Assembly (NCBI RefSeq): GCF_001950255.1
Contig: NZ_BDJK01000055.1
Coordinates: 114,509-178,508, forward strand
Length of the DNA stretch: 64,000 nucleotides
Source of the DNA: Carboxydothermus pertinax
Lineage (GTDB): Bacteria; Bacillota; Z-2901; Carboxydothermales; Carboxydothermaceae
Direction: 5' to 3'
The notes beneath the pieces are model-generated. The model was given only the letters and a program-made list of their open reading frames with translations. It was not told where the DNA came from and did not search any database. This document shows positions 50,331-59,177 of the stretch, piece after piece; position 1 is the first letter of the stretch, and the number at the start of each line of letters is the position of its first letter. The position numbers were made by a program, and so were the translations under genes.

Positions 50331-50555
50331 ATGGAGACAAGAGGAATGAGTTTTTATCAAAAAGAGGTAAAACTTGCCAGGGCAGAATTAGAGCTCGCTG
50401 CTCCAGCAGAAAAGGATGCAATTTTATACTATCAAGAGTTGTATAACCTTGCCCGGGATAAAAAATTAAACGAGGCTATTGGCAAAATTCATGAGGAAGA
50501 AAAAATGCACTTAGTAGCTATCCGGGAGAGGATTTATGAGTTTTCCCTTGGATAA
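50331..50555 (+). CDS. Short rubrerythrin/ferritin-like helical protein
   Basis: A 74-residue helical protein: EEEKMHLVAIRERIYEF has the ExxH metal-binding helix of ferritin-like proteins, and ILYYQELYNLARDKKLNEAIGKIHEEE resembles the paired helix. ATG 50331 lacks a ribosome binding site. The same frame is open upstream to 50292 and reads LNEFIKLAQN, which looks like the proper first helix of the family, but there is no ATG, GTG or TTG there. The start may be non-standard or lost. It follows the GH15 gene by 32 bases. Confidence 0.7.
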   Translation: METRGMSFYQKEVKLARAELELAAPAEKDAILYYQELYNLARDKKLNEAIGKIHEEEKMHLVAIRERIYEFSLG

Positions 50556-50608
50556 TAAAAAATTTTAAGATTAACAATAAAATATGTTTATTTTTTTCAG
50601 GTTTTTGC

Positions 50609-50614
50609 TATAAT
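50609..50614 (+). promoter_or_regulatory. -10 box of the polyamine operon
   Basis: TATAAT at 50609-50614, preceded by a weak -35 (TTTATT at 50587, 16 bases away). The start codon of the decarboxylase is 44 bases downstream. Confidence 0.45.
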
Positions 50615-50657
50615 ATTCATTGTTTAATTTGGAAAGTCATTAAAGGAGGCAAAAACC

Positions 50658-51119
50658 ATGTTACCAACACCAAAGAAATATTTTGTGACTGCCGCTGCTG
50701 CGGAAGGTGAAACTGCCTTAACTGCTTTTGATAATGCGCTATTAAAGGCCCGGATTGGTAATGTAAACTTACTGCGGGTTTCTTCTATTCTGCCACCCAA
50801 CTGCGAGCTGGATAATGACCTTGTTATACCCCCAGGATCTCTGGTACCTACTGCTTATGGGGCAATCATTTCCGATACCCCGGGCGAGTTAATTGCTGCT
50901 GCGGTTGGCGTTGGCATTTCAGAAAAAGATCAATTTGGGGTTATTATGGAGTTTTCTGGTAAATGTTCGGCTAAAGAGGCAGAAGAGCGCATTGCCCGGA
51001 TGTTAGAAGAAGCTTTTAAAATGCGGGGTATTGCTTTAAATAAAACTATTATCAAAGCTTGTGAGCACCGGGTGGAAAAAATAGGCTGTGCCTTTGCTGC
51101 TGTTCCGCTTTGGTACTAA
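50658..51119 (+). CDS. pdaD: Pyruvoyl-dependent arginine decarboxylase
   Basis: A 153-residue PvlArgDC. LLRVSSILPPNCELDNDLVIPPGSLVPTAYG contains the self-cleavage site between S42 and S43, where the latter becomes the pyruvoyl group. Two chains would form from one gene product. It converts arginine to agmatine. AAAGGAGGC serves ATG 50658. It opens a three-gene polyamine operon with spermidine synthase and agmatinase. Confidence 0.96.
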   Translation: MLPTPKKYFVTAAAAEGETALTAFDNALLKARIGNVNLLRVSSILPPNCELDNDLVIPPGSLVPTAYGAIISDTPGELIAAAVGVGISEKDQFGVIMEFSGKCSAKEAEERIARMLEEAFKMRGIALNKTIIKACEHRVEKIGCAFAAVPLWY

Positions 51120-51134
51120 AAGAGGGGGATTATA

Positions 51135-51968
51135 ATGGAACTATGGTATACCGAAAAACAAACGCCTAATGTTGGCATTACCTGTAAAATTTCTCGGACT
51201 TTGCATACGGAAACAACACCTTTTCAGGAACTGGCTGTAATTGATACTTTACAGTTTGGGCGGATGCTGGTTTTAGATGGTATGGTTCAAACTACGGTTG
51301 TTGATGAGTTTGTCTACCATGAAATGATTACCCATGTGGCGTTAAATACCCATCCCAATCCGGAAAAGGTTATGGTGATTGGCGGTGGCGATGGGGGTGC
51401 CATTCGGGAAATTGTAAAAAATCCAAGAGTTAAAAAAGCAGTTTTAGTGGAAATTGACGAAAGGGTAATCGAAGTAAGTAAACAATATTTGCCGGAGATT
51501 GCTGTGGCCCTGATGGGAAATCCCAAAGTTGAGGTACGCGTAGAAGATGGTATAAAGCATGTGCAGGAACATAAAGGCGAATACGATATTATTATTATTG
51601 ATTCTACCGAGCCGGTAGGGCCAGCGGTGGAGCTTTTTAGCGAAGATTTTTATAAAAATGTGTATGAGTGCTTAAAAGATGATGGGATCATGGTAGCCCA
51701 AACCGAATCTCCCTTTTATAATCGGGATATTATTAAAAATTCCTATGCCCGTATTGGTAACTTTTTCCCTATTACCAAGTTGTATTTTGCTACTGTTCCT
51801 ACCTATCCCAGCGGTGTTTGGACCTTTACTTTGGGCTCAAAAAAGTACAATCCATTGACTGTTCCAAAGGAAAAAATTTTTGTTGACCCAACAAATAAAT
51901 ACTATAATGCTGATGTTCACTTTGGAGCTTTTATGCTGCCTAACTTTATTGCTGAGATAATAAAATAG
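51135..51968 (+). CDS. speE: Spermidine synthase (aminopropyltransferase)
   Basis: A 277-residue aminopropyltransferase. [41 protein letters not shown] (decarboxylated-SAM site), DEVD-type [16 protein letters not shown], and [14 protein letters not shown] with the catalytic aspartate are all present. It moves an aminopropyl group from decarboxylated SAM to putrescine, or possibly to agmatine as known for some thermophiles. AGAGGGGG precedes ATG 51135. Confidence 0.96.
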   Translation: MELWYTEKQTPNVGITCKISRTLHTETTPFQELAVIDTLQFGRMLVLDGMVQTTVVDEFVYHEMITHVALNTHPNPEKVMVIGGGDGGAIREIVKNPRVKKAVLVEIDERVIEVSKQYLPEIAVALMGNPKVEVRVEDGIKHVQEHKGEYDIIIIDSTEPVGPAVELFSEDFYKNVYECLKDDGIMVAQTESPFYNRDIIKNSYARIGNFFPITKLYFATVPTYPSGVWTFTLGSKKYNPLTVPKEKIFVDPTNKYYNADVHFGAFMLPNFIAEIIK

Positions 51969-51979
51969 AAGGTGAGATA

Positions 51980-52843
51980 ATGCTTCCGCTTGAAAAGTTT
52001 ACTGGTTTTATGGGCAGTTCCGATGATTACGAAGGTGCTGCCTTTGTTTTATTTGGAATTCCCATGGATTTTACCGTAAGTTTTCGTCCTGGGACCCGGA
52101 TGGCTCCTCAGCATATTCGCCAAGTTTCCTTTGGGCTAGAGGAATATGATTGGGATTTAGAGAAAAGTTTAGATGAGGTAAATTTCTATGACTTAGGAGA
52201 TGTGGCCTTAACCTTTGGACGGATTGAAGAAAGTTTTGCCAACATCCGGGAAGTGACAAAAGCGGTATTAAAAGATGATAAAATGCCACTTATTATTGGC
52301 GGCGAACATCTGGTAACTTATCCGGTAATTCTTGAGTTTGCAGAAAAGTACCGGGATTTAGCAGTAATTCATTTTGATGCCCATGCGGATTTGCGGGATG
52401 GTTATCTGGGGGAAAAACTCTCCCACGCTACAGTTATGCGCCGGGTTTCCGAGATAATCGGGCCTCAAAACCTCTATCATATTGGGATTCGTTCTGGCAC
52501 CCACGAAGAAAAAGAGTTTATCACTACAAAATCAAATTATCTTGGCCAGGATGTGCTGGCCGGGGTAGAGGTGGCTTTAAGAAAAATTGGAGATAAGCCG
52601 GTGTTTATATCCCTGGATATTGACGTAGTGGACCCGGCCTATGCTCCTGGTACTGGTACCCCTGAGCCTGGCGGTGCAAGCAGTAAGGAAATCATGGAAG
52701 CCATTGTAAAATTAAGTTCTTTAAATGTTGTTGGTATGGATTTAGTTGAAGTATTACCGGTTTATGATCAGTCAGAACGTACATCTTTACTGGCAGCAAA
52801 GATTTTACGGCGAGCATTGTTATCTTTTAATATTTGCAGGTAA
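51980..52843 (+). CDS. speB: Agmatinase (ureohydrolase family)
   Basis: A 287-residue binuclear manganese enzyme. IIGGEHLVTYP, VIHFDAHADLRD and SLDIDVVDPAYAPGTGTPEPGG contain the metal-binding histidines and aspartates of the arginase/agmatinase fold. It cleaves agmatine to putrescine and urea; with no ornithine enzymes nearby, agmatinase is the natural call, though an aminopropylagmatine hydrolase role is possible. GAAGGTGAG precedes ATG 51980. Confidence 0.95.
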   Translation: MLPLEKFTGFMGSSDDYEGAAFVLFGIPMDFTVSFRPGTRMAPQHIRQVSFGLEEYDWDLEKSLDEVNFYDLGDVALTFGRIEESFANIREVTKAVLKDDKMPLIIGGEHLVTYPVILEFAEKYRDLAVIHFDAHADLRDGYLGEKLSHATVMRRVSEIIGPQNLYHIGIRSGTHEEKEFITTKSNYLGQDVLAGVEVALRKIGDKPVFISLDIDVVDPAYAPGTGTPEPGGASSKEIMEAIVKLSSLNVVGMDLVEVLPVYDQSERTSLLAAKILRRALLSFNICR

Positions 52844-52883
52844 AATCAAAATATAAAAAAAATAAAAATCTCTAAAAAAGTAG

Positions 52884-52912
52884 TTGACTTCTAAATAAAT
52901 GTCATGTATCAT
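52884..52912 (+). promoter_or_regulatory. Promoter of the five-tRNA operon
   Basis: TTGACT 52884-52889 and TATCAT 52907-52912 are 17 bases apart, 40 bases before the first tRNA. TCGGTTGAGCCGA 52921-52933 is a short hairpin in the leader. Confidence 0.7.
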
Positions 52913-52951
52913 AATAGATGTCGGTTGAGCCGACAGGTGGATGAAAGATGC

Positions 52952-53028
52952 GGAGCTGTGGTGTAGAGGCCTAACATGCCTGCCTGTCACGCAGGAGACC
53001 GCGGGTTCGAATCCCGTCAGCTCCGCCA
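52952..53028 (+). tRNA. tRNA-Asp (anticodon GTC)
   Basis: Full cloverleaf beginning GGAGCTGTGGTGTAGAGG; anticodon loop CTGTCAC; T arm GCGGGTTCGAATCCCGT; CCA encoded. Confidence 0.97.
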
Positions 53029-53036
53029 TAAAGCTT

Positions 53037-53112
<76 letters not shown>

Positions 53113-53123
53113 TTTTAAAACGG

Positions 53124-53198
53124 GCGGAAGTGGCTCAGTGGTAGAGCATCGCCTTGCCAAGGCGAGGGTCGCGGGTTCGAATCCCGTCTTCCGCTCCA
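53124..53198 (+). tRNA. tRNA-Gly (anticodon GCC)
   Basis: Full cloverleaf beginning GCGGAAGTGGCTCAGTGG; anticodon loop TTGCCAA; T arm GCGGGTTCGAATCCCGT; CCA encoded. Confidence 0.97.
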
Positions 53199-53213
53199 TT
53201 ATTTATCTAACCT

Positions 53214-53288
<75 letters not shown>

Positions 53289-53323
53289 CAATGAAAACAA
53301 GGAGTTTATAATTTAATAAATGC

Positions 53324-53414
53324 GCCGGGGTGGCGGAACTGGCAGACGCACGGGACTTAAAATCCCGGGGGCCCTCAAAGGCCCGTACCGGTTCGATTCC
53401 GGTCCCCGGCACCA
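53324..53414 (+). tRNA. tRNA-Leu (anticodon TAA)
   Basis: A 91-base class II tRNA beginning GCCGGGGTGGCGGAACTGG; anticodon loop CTTAAAA; long variable arm GGGGGCCCTCAAAGGCCCG; T arm CCGGTTCGATTCCGG; CCA encoded. Confidence 0.97.
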
Positions 53415-53423
53415 CTTGAAATC

Positions 53424-53450
53424 AAAACCTGCTGTGAGGCAGGTTTTTTT
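53424..53450 (+). terminator. Intrinsic terminator of the tRNA operon
   Basis: AAAACCTGC 53424-53432 pairs with GCAGGTTTT 53439-53447, followed by more Ts. Confidence 0.9.
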
Positions 53451-53561
53451 GTTTCTTGGGAAAATTATCTTAAATTTCCCAAATCGTATATAAAAATTAT
53501 TTGACGATAAAAGGCCAGTTTTAATAAGATAATTATATAAAAATTTAAAAGGGGGGAAAAA

Positions 53562-54212
53562 GTGGGGATCTTTGCGTTGTTTCTTACAGCATTAATAGTT
53601 GGTTTTTCTGGGGCAATGATGCCTGGTCCGCTTCTTACCCTGAACATTAACGAAAGCTTACGCCGAGGAGTGTGGGCGGGGCCGCTCTTAATTTTTGGAC
53701 ACGCAGTATTAGAGATAGTATTAGTAGTTGTAATCCTCCTGGGATTTGGAAAAGTTCTTGCTAACTCGTATGTATCGGGCACTATTGGAGTTTTGGGTGG
53801 AATCACGTTAATGTATTTTGGTTTTACCATGGCCCGGGAAGCAGGGTTAAAAAAAATTTCTCTTTCACTGGAGGGGAGCGATTCGCTATCCCAAAGACCG
53901 GGTAGGCTTATTATTAATGGTGCTTTAGTCTCTTTGGCCAATCCCTACTGGTCTCTATGGTGGGTAACTATTGGGCTTAGTTATTTAACCAATTCCCTTA
54001 CAGTTGGGGTTTTGGGGGTTGTAGCTTTTTTAGCGGGACATTTACTGGCAGATTTTAGCTGGTATGGCTTTATATCTTTTTTACTAGCCCGGGGTCGAAG
54101 ACATATCAATCAAACTACTTATCTCCTAATAATTTTTTTCTGCGGTATCTTTTTAGTGGCTTTAGGGGCGAAATTTATAGGAGATAGCATAGTTCGGCTA
54201 AAAATTATTTAA
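53562..54212 (+). CDS. LysE/RhtB-family amino acid exporter
   Basis: A 216-residue protein with six helices. GFSGAMMPGPLLTLNINESLRRGVWAGPLLIFGHAVLEI is the LysE N-terminal signature with MPGP, and NPYWSLWWVTIGLSYL fits the second half. It would export an amino acid or related compound. GGGGGG precedes GTG 53562. It is 20 bases from the acyl-CoA ligase gene. Confidence 0.9.
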   Translation: MGIFALFLTALIVGFSGAMMPGPLLTLNINESLRRGVWAGPLLIFGHAVLEIVLVVVILLGFGKVLANSYVSGTIGVLGGITLMYFGFTMAREAGLKKISLSLEGSDSLSQRPGRLIINGALVSLANPYWSLWWVTIGLSYLTNSLTVGVLGVVAFLAGHLLADFSWYGFISFLLARGRRHINQTTYLLIIFFCGIFLVALGAKFIGDSIVRLKII

Positions 54213-54231
54213 ATATCGAGGAGGCAATGAC

Positions 54232-55707
54232 ATGTATTTACACGAAATCTTTAAGCACAATTTTCGGCCCGACCATCCGGCATTAAAATACCATGGGCGG
54301 AAGTTTACTTACCGGGAATTGGAAATTATTGTTGAAAAGTATGCTGCTTTTTGGCAGCAAAAAGGATTAAAGCCTGGAGATAAAGTACTTCTGGTATCGG
54401 GAAATTCTCCAGAATTTATTTTTAATTATTTTGGGGTAATAAAAGCCGGTGGTATTATTATTCCGGTAAATATGGGTTTAGCACTGGAGGAAATAAAATA
54501 TATTTTTGGGGATGCCCAGGCCAGGTTTGTAGCAATTCAAGAAAAAATTTGGCTTTCTCTTAAAGACCGTTTTCCACTGCCTAAAGATATGGTAATTGTA
54601 TTGAGCGAGGAGTTTACCAACGAACTAATAAATGCTGATTTAAAATTCACAACCCCTGAATACCAGGAGGTATGTACAATTTTGTATACCTCTGGTACCA
54701 CTGGCTTTCCCAAAGGAGCTATGCTTACCCATGAAAACCTACTCTTTGATACTGACTCGGTAACCAGGTTTGCTGAGGTAGATGAAAACGACAATTACTT
54801 AGCTGTATTGCCGCTTTTTCACTCCTTTGCTTGGACTGCTTGTCTTTTAGCTCCGCTTTATACTGGGGCTACTTCTACCATTGAAGATGGCTTTAACCCT
54901 AAGGAAATCGGAAAGGTACTGGTAGAAGAAGAAGTAACCATTTTCCTCGGAGTACCTTCAATGTTTATTTTTGTCCTTGAATATCTACCTAAGGAAGCTT
55001 TTAAAACTGTGCATTTAGCCGTATCCGGTGGTTCCTCCTTGCCACCCCAATACTTTTATGCCTTTGAAGAGAAGTTTGGTATTCCCCTTATTGAAGGTTA
55101 CGGACTTACCGAAGCCTCACCTATTGTAACCTTAAATCCACGAAGAGGACCGCGCATCCCTGGTTCTATTGGGAAAGTATTGCCCGGAATGGAGGTTAAA
55201 ATTGTTGATGAAAATTTAAATGAACTTTCACCGGGTGAAGTTGGGGAATTAATGGTTTTTGGCAAAAACGTAATGAAAGGTTATTACAATAAACCCGAGG
55301 AAACTGCAAAAGCGTTGGTTAACGGTGGCCTTTTAACCGGGGACTTAGGTAAAAAGGATGAAAACGGTTACCTTTATATTGTAGATAGAAAAAAGGATTT
55401 AATTATAGTTAGTGGTTTTAATGTGTATCCTACCGAGGTAGAGCGGGCTATTTTGGCTCATCCTGCTATCCGGGAAGTGGCTGTGGTTGGCGTACCTGAT
55501 GGAGTAAGAGGTGAAGCGGTAAAAGCTTTTATAACTTTAAAAGAAGGGTATGAAACTCTTACTCGCAAAGAACTTAGCGAATTTTTAAAAGATAAGCTTA
55601 CCGCTTATAAAATACCACGGTATGTTGAGGTGGTACCTGAGCTTCCCAAAAATGCTGCGGGAAAGATAATGAAAAAGTTACTAAATGGCGAAAAAAGCGA
55701 AAATTAG
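54232..55707 (+). CDS. Long-chain fatty acid-CoA ligase
   Basis: A 491-residue adenylate-forming ligase: ILYTSGTTGFPKGAMLTHENL near residue 151, EGYGLTEASPIVTLNP, GSIGKVLPGM, LTGDLGKKDENGYLYIVDRKKDLIIVSGFNVYPTEVE and the C-terminal lysine in PKNAAGKIMKK. Slightly shorter than typical FadD but with all core motifs. It activates fatty acids to acyl-CoA, feeding the beta-oxidation operon at 59 kb. GAGGAGGC precedes ATG 54232. A terminator follows. Confidence 0.94.
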   Translation: MYLHEIFKHNFRPDHPALKYHGRKFTYRELEIIVEKYAAFWQQKGLKPGDKVLLVSGNSPEFIFNYFGVIKAGGIIIPVNMGLALEEIKYIFGDAQARFVAIQEKIWLSLKDRFPLPKDMVIVLSEEFTNELINADLKFTTPEYQEVCTILYTSGTTGFPKGAMLTHENLLFDTDSVTRFAEVDENDNYLAVLPLFHSFAWTACLLAPLYTGATSTIEDGFNPKEIGKVLVEEEVTIFLGVPSMFIFVLEYLPKEAFKTVHLAVSGGSSLPPQYFYAFEEKFGIPLIEGYGLTEASPIVTLNPRRGPRIPGSIGKVLPGMEVKIVDENLNELSPGEVGELMVFGKNVMKGYYNKPEETAKALVNGGLLTGDLGKKDENGYLYIVDRKKDLIIVSGFNVYPTEVERAILAHPAIREVAVVGVPDGVRGEAVKAFITLKEGYETLTRKELSEFLKDKLTAYKIPRYVEVVPELPKNAAGKIMKKLLNGEKSEN

Positions 55708-55718
55708 CATTTATTTTA

Positions 55719-55757
55719 CCCCTTATGCCAAGCGCTATAAGGGGTTTTGTCGTTTTT
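55719..55757 (+). terminator. Intrinsic terminator of the acyl-CoA ligase gene
   Basis: CCCCTTAT pairs with ATAAGGGG around an 11-base loop, followed by TTTTGTCGTTTTTTT. Confidence 0.8.
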
Positions 55758-55865
55758 TTAGAAAAAATTTTGCTAAGTTTTTTCAAAAAAATAGTAGGAA
55801 AAAATTAACAAGCGGCGTAATTATATAAATAGGTTTATAAAAACTACACAGGGAGGTGCATACCG

Positions 55866-55929
55866 CCCCAAAAACCCAGTCTACTTCCGGAAAGGGGGGA
55901 GAGGAGGGAAGGAAGCGGGTTTCCTGGGG
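55866..55929 (+). promoter_or_regulatory. Structured leader of the cytochrome gene
   Basis: CCCCA 55866-55870 pairs with TGGGG 55925-55929, AAACCC 55872-55877 with GGGTTT 55917-55922, and CTTCC 55884-55888 with GGAAG 55911-55915, enclosing a purine-only apical part (GGAAAGGGGGGAGAGGAGGG). The strong contrast with AT-rich flanks suggests a functional RNA element, though no T-run follows and no known riboswitch class is recognised. Confidence 0.45.
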
Positions 55930-55953
55930 TAAAAATAAAAAAGGAGGTTTAGT

Positions 55954-58530
55954 ATGAGAAAAGGGCTTGTTTTAGCTTTAGCGGTATTAATGTTAATTGC
56001 CTTTACCGCTACGGCCTATGCTGCTCAAGTACTGGTGCCAACTACTGACGAAAAAGTTTACGGACCCGGAAACTATATTCCGACACCTACCAGTAAAACA
56101 GTTTATGGTTATAATAGTTCACCAGCAAAATTTAATGCTGATGGAAAGACTTTTTATCCATATGAAATTTATCTTCCCAATGAACAAAATCCTGCCAATT
56201 ACCGCATTCACAGCAACTACTCCAAAAATACCGACGCCTGTGCCGCCTGCCATGCTACCCACACTGCAGTAGGCCAAACCCTTTTACAGTGGGGAACTGT
56301 ATATGATACCTGCATGGCCTGCCACGACGGAACCATTGGAACTACCTACAACGTAGAAGAAGGTAAAATTGCTAACGGTAAGCCAACCTTTGGTGGTATG
56401 TTTGGTACTGGTTCTGAATCATCTCTTTCTAACCATCTTGTTACAGGAGCCATCCAAATCTTTGCTGCTCCGGGTGGAAATACTACCGGTAATTATGAGA
56501 GTGAAAATGTTCCCGATAAAGGATTGGTGAAACAGTGGGATATAACCTTTGGCTGTGAATCTTGCCACAGTCCCCATGGTCTTGCCGGTAATGCCCGGAT
56601 ATTAAATCCTAACGTTAACAATTATGCTCTTGTAAATTGGAAGCAGGGAGTCAAGTTGGTTTATACCGATGAAGGTTTTGTAGCTCAGGACGGGCAAAAT
56701 AACAAATTCCAGTGGGTGCGGAGCTATCCGTACAATCTGGGGACTAAAGTATATGTTGAGGAAAATGGAAATATAACTTTAAAGAAAGAATATACCGATT
56801 ATTTACTTGATGGTTCTAAAGGATACACAACCTTAAAATTTAATAATTCAAGTCTTAATACCAGCGGTACGGTAGTTATTGCTTACTTCTACCCTGCCCT
56901 TCAGGTTAAAATGGATATTAAACAGTATCTTAATGGTACAAATGAATCAGTACAGCACATTAGCGGTATAAACCAGTTTTGCGGTGCCTGCCATACCGAT
57001 TATAATACCGATACCGGCAATCCTGAAACCGCCCATAATTCTTCCGATAATTTAACTGGAAAGTATACCGAAGCCTACCGGCACCAGGTAGGATTTAAAA
57101 TTGATGAATTTAAGCAATTTTTGCCGCTAACTAATATGGTTTATGAAGAACGGCCCAATAATGCTGGCGAAGTCATGACTTGCCTTACCTGCCACTATGC
57201 TCACGGTACGTCCAAAGATTTCTGGACTAGGACTTTAACTGATCCTTACTGGAGCGGTCAGGTAATCGATGAAATTGCCGGCTCCTCGGCATTAAAGCGG
57301 GCACCCAACATGGGTACCTGTGAAACCTGCCACCGGAAAGGACCTGCCGCTGAAGGCTATGATGCTAATGCAGGGGTAACTAATAAAGTTATACCAAATC
57401 CAAGCGTAGCGGATGTATATAATCAAGAAAATGCCAAGTTTGTAGGCTCGGCTGCTTGTGTGGAGTGCCATAAGAGTTATTATGAAGGATTTAAAGAAAC
57501 TTATCATAACAATATGGCAACCTATTACAACATTGACCAAAAAACAGCACCAACTGAAAGAGCCTATAAAGGTTCAGTTGCTCTGCTCAGCGTATTTAAT
57601 GATAACCCAGATTTAAAAACCACCGCTCCATTTGTTTATATTTGGGATGCGATTAATGGAAAGACTTCAACCTTCGATGTTGTACTCTGGGGCAAACCGG
57701 ACGAAGCAGCTTATGTTGCGGTTTGGGATGGAAGTGCCTATCAACGGAAAGCTGAACTTGAATATAATAAGACAACAGGCAAGTATGAATTAGTTTCTAA
57801 GAGTGGAGCGCTTACCTGCATCAACTGCCATTCAGTTAACAACTATACCTTTGAAACAGCAACTCCTTTAACTACGGATGTTGCTCAGCAAGTTTATAAT
57901 GTTGGTATTCCTTATATCCAAAAACCACTTGGCGTAACAGACTTTATCTATAATACCGGTGCAGGTACCAAAGCTTCATTACGTACCCTTCTGACCAGTG
58001 GTGGCGTTGTTACCGCCTCGGACGGTACTGGTGTTGTAGAATTACAAATTAACTGTGAAGCCTGTCACGGACCTGGTAGTTTACACGTGGCAGCACCCAG
58101 TAGCAGAAATATTACGGGATGGAAGAATTACAATTATGATGTAAGGGTTGGTTTGCCTTATCAAACTAAGGCTAACGCCTTAACTGGTATTAGCTTACCG
58201 ACCAAGGCTCAGTCCTGCGGTAGCTGCCATAACAGCAATACTCACCAGGGCTTCTACTACAAGTCCAAGCACTTTGTCAATGGACAAATGGATTGCATGG
58301 TTTGTCACGATCCGCACAGCGATAAGTACGAGTATCAACTTAAACTGCCGGTTAAGTCACTTTGCATGAGCTGTCACGATGCAGGGGTGGCAACCGGTAA
58401 TATTCCGGTATTCACTAAAGAAGATACTGAGAAATTCCTTGGCTACTACTCCACCGCATATCACCTCTTTGATGATATGGGTACCACTAACGAAGCAACT
58501 TATGCGGCAACTAACAACTTATTACCATAA
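55954..58530 (+). CDS. Secreted multihaem c-type cytochrome (12 CxxCH motifs)
   Basis: An 858-residue exported protein with a signal peptide (LVLALAVLMLIAFTATAYA) and twelve CxxCH haem sites: CAACH, CMACH, CESCH, CGACH, CLTCH, CETCH, CVECH, CINCH, CEACH, CGSCH, CMVCH and CMSCH. Many are followed by a paired distal-histidine region. Haem-free segments (residues about 220-320 and 500-630) are beta-rich, possibly surface domains. The protein is likely a cell-surface electron carrier for extracellular or metal respiration. AAAGGAGG precedes ATG 55954. A lipoprotein gene follows. No membrane-anchoring C-terminus was seen. Confidence 0.95.
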   Translation: MRKGLVLALAVLMLIAFTATAYAAQVLVPTTDEKVYGPGNYIPTPTSKTVYGYNSSPAKFNADGKTFYPYEIYLPNEQNPANYRIHSNYSKNTDACAACHATHTAVGQTLLQWGTVYDTCMACHDGTIGTTYNVEEGKIANGKPTFGGMFGTGSESSLSNHLVTGAIQIFAAPGGNTTGNYESENVPDKGLVKQWDITFGCESCHSPHGLAGNARILNPNVNNYALVNWKQGVKLVYTDEGFVAQDGQNNKFQWVRSYPYNLGTKVYVEENGNITLKKEYTDYLLDGSKGYTTLKFNNSSLNTSGTVVIAYFYPALQVKMDIKQYLNGTNESVQHISGINQFCGACHTDYNTDTGNPETAHNSSDNLTGKYTEAYRHQVGFKIDEFKQFLPLTNMVYEERPNNAGEVMTCLTCHYAHGTSKDFWTRTLTDPYWSGQVIDEIAGSSALKRAPNMGTCETCHRKGPAAEGYDANAGVTNKVIPNPSVADVYNQENAKFVGSAACVECHKSYYEGFKETYHNNMATYYNIDQKTAPTERAYKGSVALLSVFNDNPDLKTTAPFVYIWDAINGKTSTFDVVLWGKPDEAAYVAVWDGSAYQRKAELEYNKTTGKYELVSKSGALTCINCHSVNNYTFETATPLTTDVAQQVYNVGIPYIQKPLGVTDFIYNTGAGTKASLRTLLTSGGVVTASDGTGVVELQINCEACHGPGSLHVAAPSSRNITGWKNYNYDVRVGLPYQTKANALTGISLPTKAQSCGSCHNSNTHQGFYYKSKHFVNGQMDCMVCHDPHSDKYEYQLKLPVKSLCMSCHDAGVATGNIPVFTKEDTEKFLGYYSTAYHLFDDMGTTNEATYAATNNLLP

Positions 58531-58540
58531 ATATAAAACT

Positions 58541-58567
58541 GCAAGGCCGGGTATAACCCGGCCTTGC
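58541..58567 (+). terminator. Strong hairpin between cytochrome and lipoprotein genes
   Basis: GCAAGGCCGGGT 58541-58552 pairs with ACCCGGCCTTGC 58556-58567 around ATA; the T-run is poor (TCTTAAAC), so it may attenuate rather than fully stop. Confidence 0.7.
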
Positions 58568-58593
58568 TCTTAAACTTTATAGGAGTGAGAATT

Positions 58594-59058
58594 ATGAAGC
58601 GTCTTGGAACAGGAATAATATTAGTGGTCATCCTTCTTTCATTAAGTGGGTGTAGTTTATTAGAAAATACACCTTTGGAGAAAATAATCAATAATGATTT
58701 TATCGATAATATTGCCCAAAAAATTAAGACAGTATTTAATTACTACCCCCAAACACCGGAAGAGTTAGCAAAAGCTTTTACCAAAGCTTTAAAAAGTAAC
58801 AATTTAAAAAAGGTAAGTAAGTATTTGCCGGTTACTGACACTAACAGTAATCCCATGGCAACTAATTATTTGAATTTTGGTGGTGGAAAGGATTTTAGAG
58901 TTTCGGAGATCAAAAGCGATTCCAGTGGAGCATATTTTTTACTTGAAAACCCGAATGGTAAAAACGACAAATACATGATATTGGTTACTAAATTTAACGG
59001 CCGCTTTGTTGTAGCTTCAATGGGACCTTATGATCCCCAAATACTTACGGTAGAATAA
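58594..59058 (+). CDS. Hypothetical lipoprotein
   Basis: A 154-residue lipoprotein with signal ILVVILLSLSGCS (lipobox LSGC). The mature part, QTPEELAKAFTKALKSNNLKKVSKYLP and FVVASMGPYDP, is a small alpha/beta domain of the NTF2/DUF4878 type, guessed from pattern. AGGAGTGAG favours ATG 58594. Following the surface cytochrome by a hairpin, it might help anchor or assemble it, but this is inference. Confidence 0.75.
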   Translation: MKRLGTGIILVVILLSLSGCSLLENTPLEKIINNDFIDNIAQKIKTVFNYYPQTPEELAKAFTKALKSNNLKKVSKYLPVTDTNSNPMATNYLNFGGGKDFRVSEIKSDSSGAYFLLENPNGKNDKYMILVTKFNGRFVVASMGPYDPQILTVE

Positions 59059-59111
59059 AAGATTAAAAGAAAAGGTTTATGCATTTACAGAAAATTTTCC
59101 CGGGCAATATA

Positions 59112-59140
59112 TTGAATTTTGCGGCAATTATGAATATAAT
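59112..59140 (+). promoter_or_regulatory. Promoter of the beta-oxidation operon
   Basis: TTGAAT 59112-59117 and TATAAT 59135-59140, 17 bases apart. Confidence 0.8.
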
Positions 59141-59177
59141 AACTAAGTAAGAAGGTTTTCTTTTTTTGCGGTAAAAA

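Noticed and set aside
55850-55953. c-di-GMP (GEMM) riboswitch before the cytochrome gene
   Set aside because: The characteristic GEMM core and tetraloop receptor are not found.
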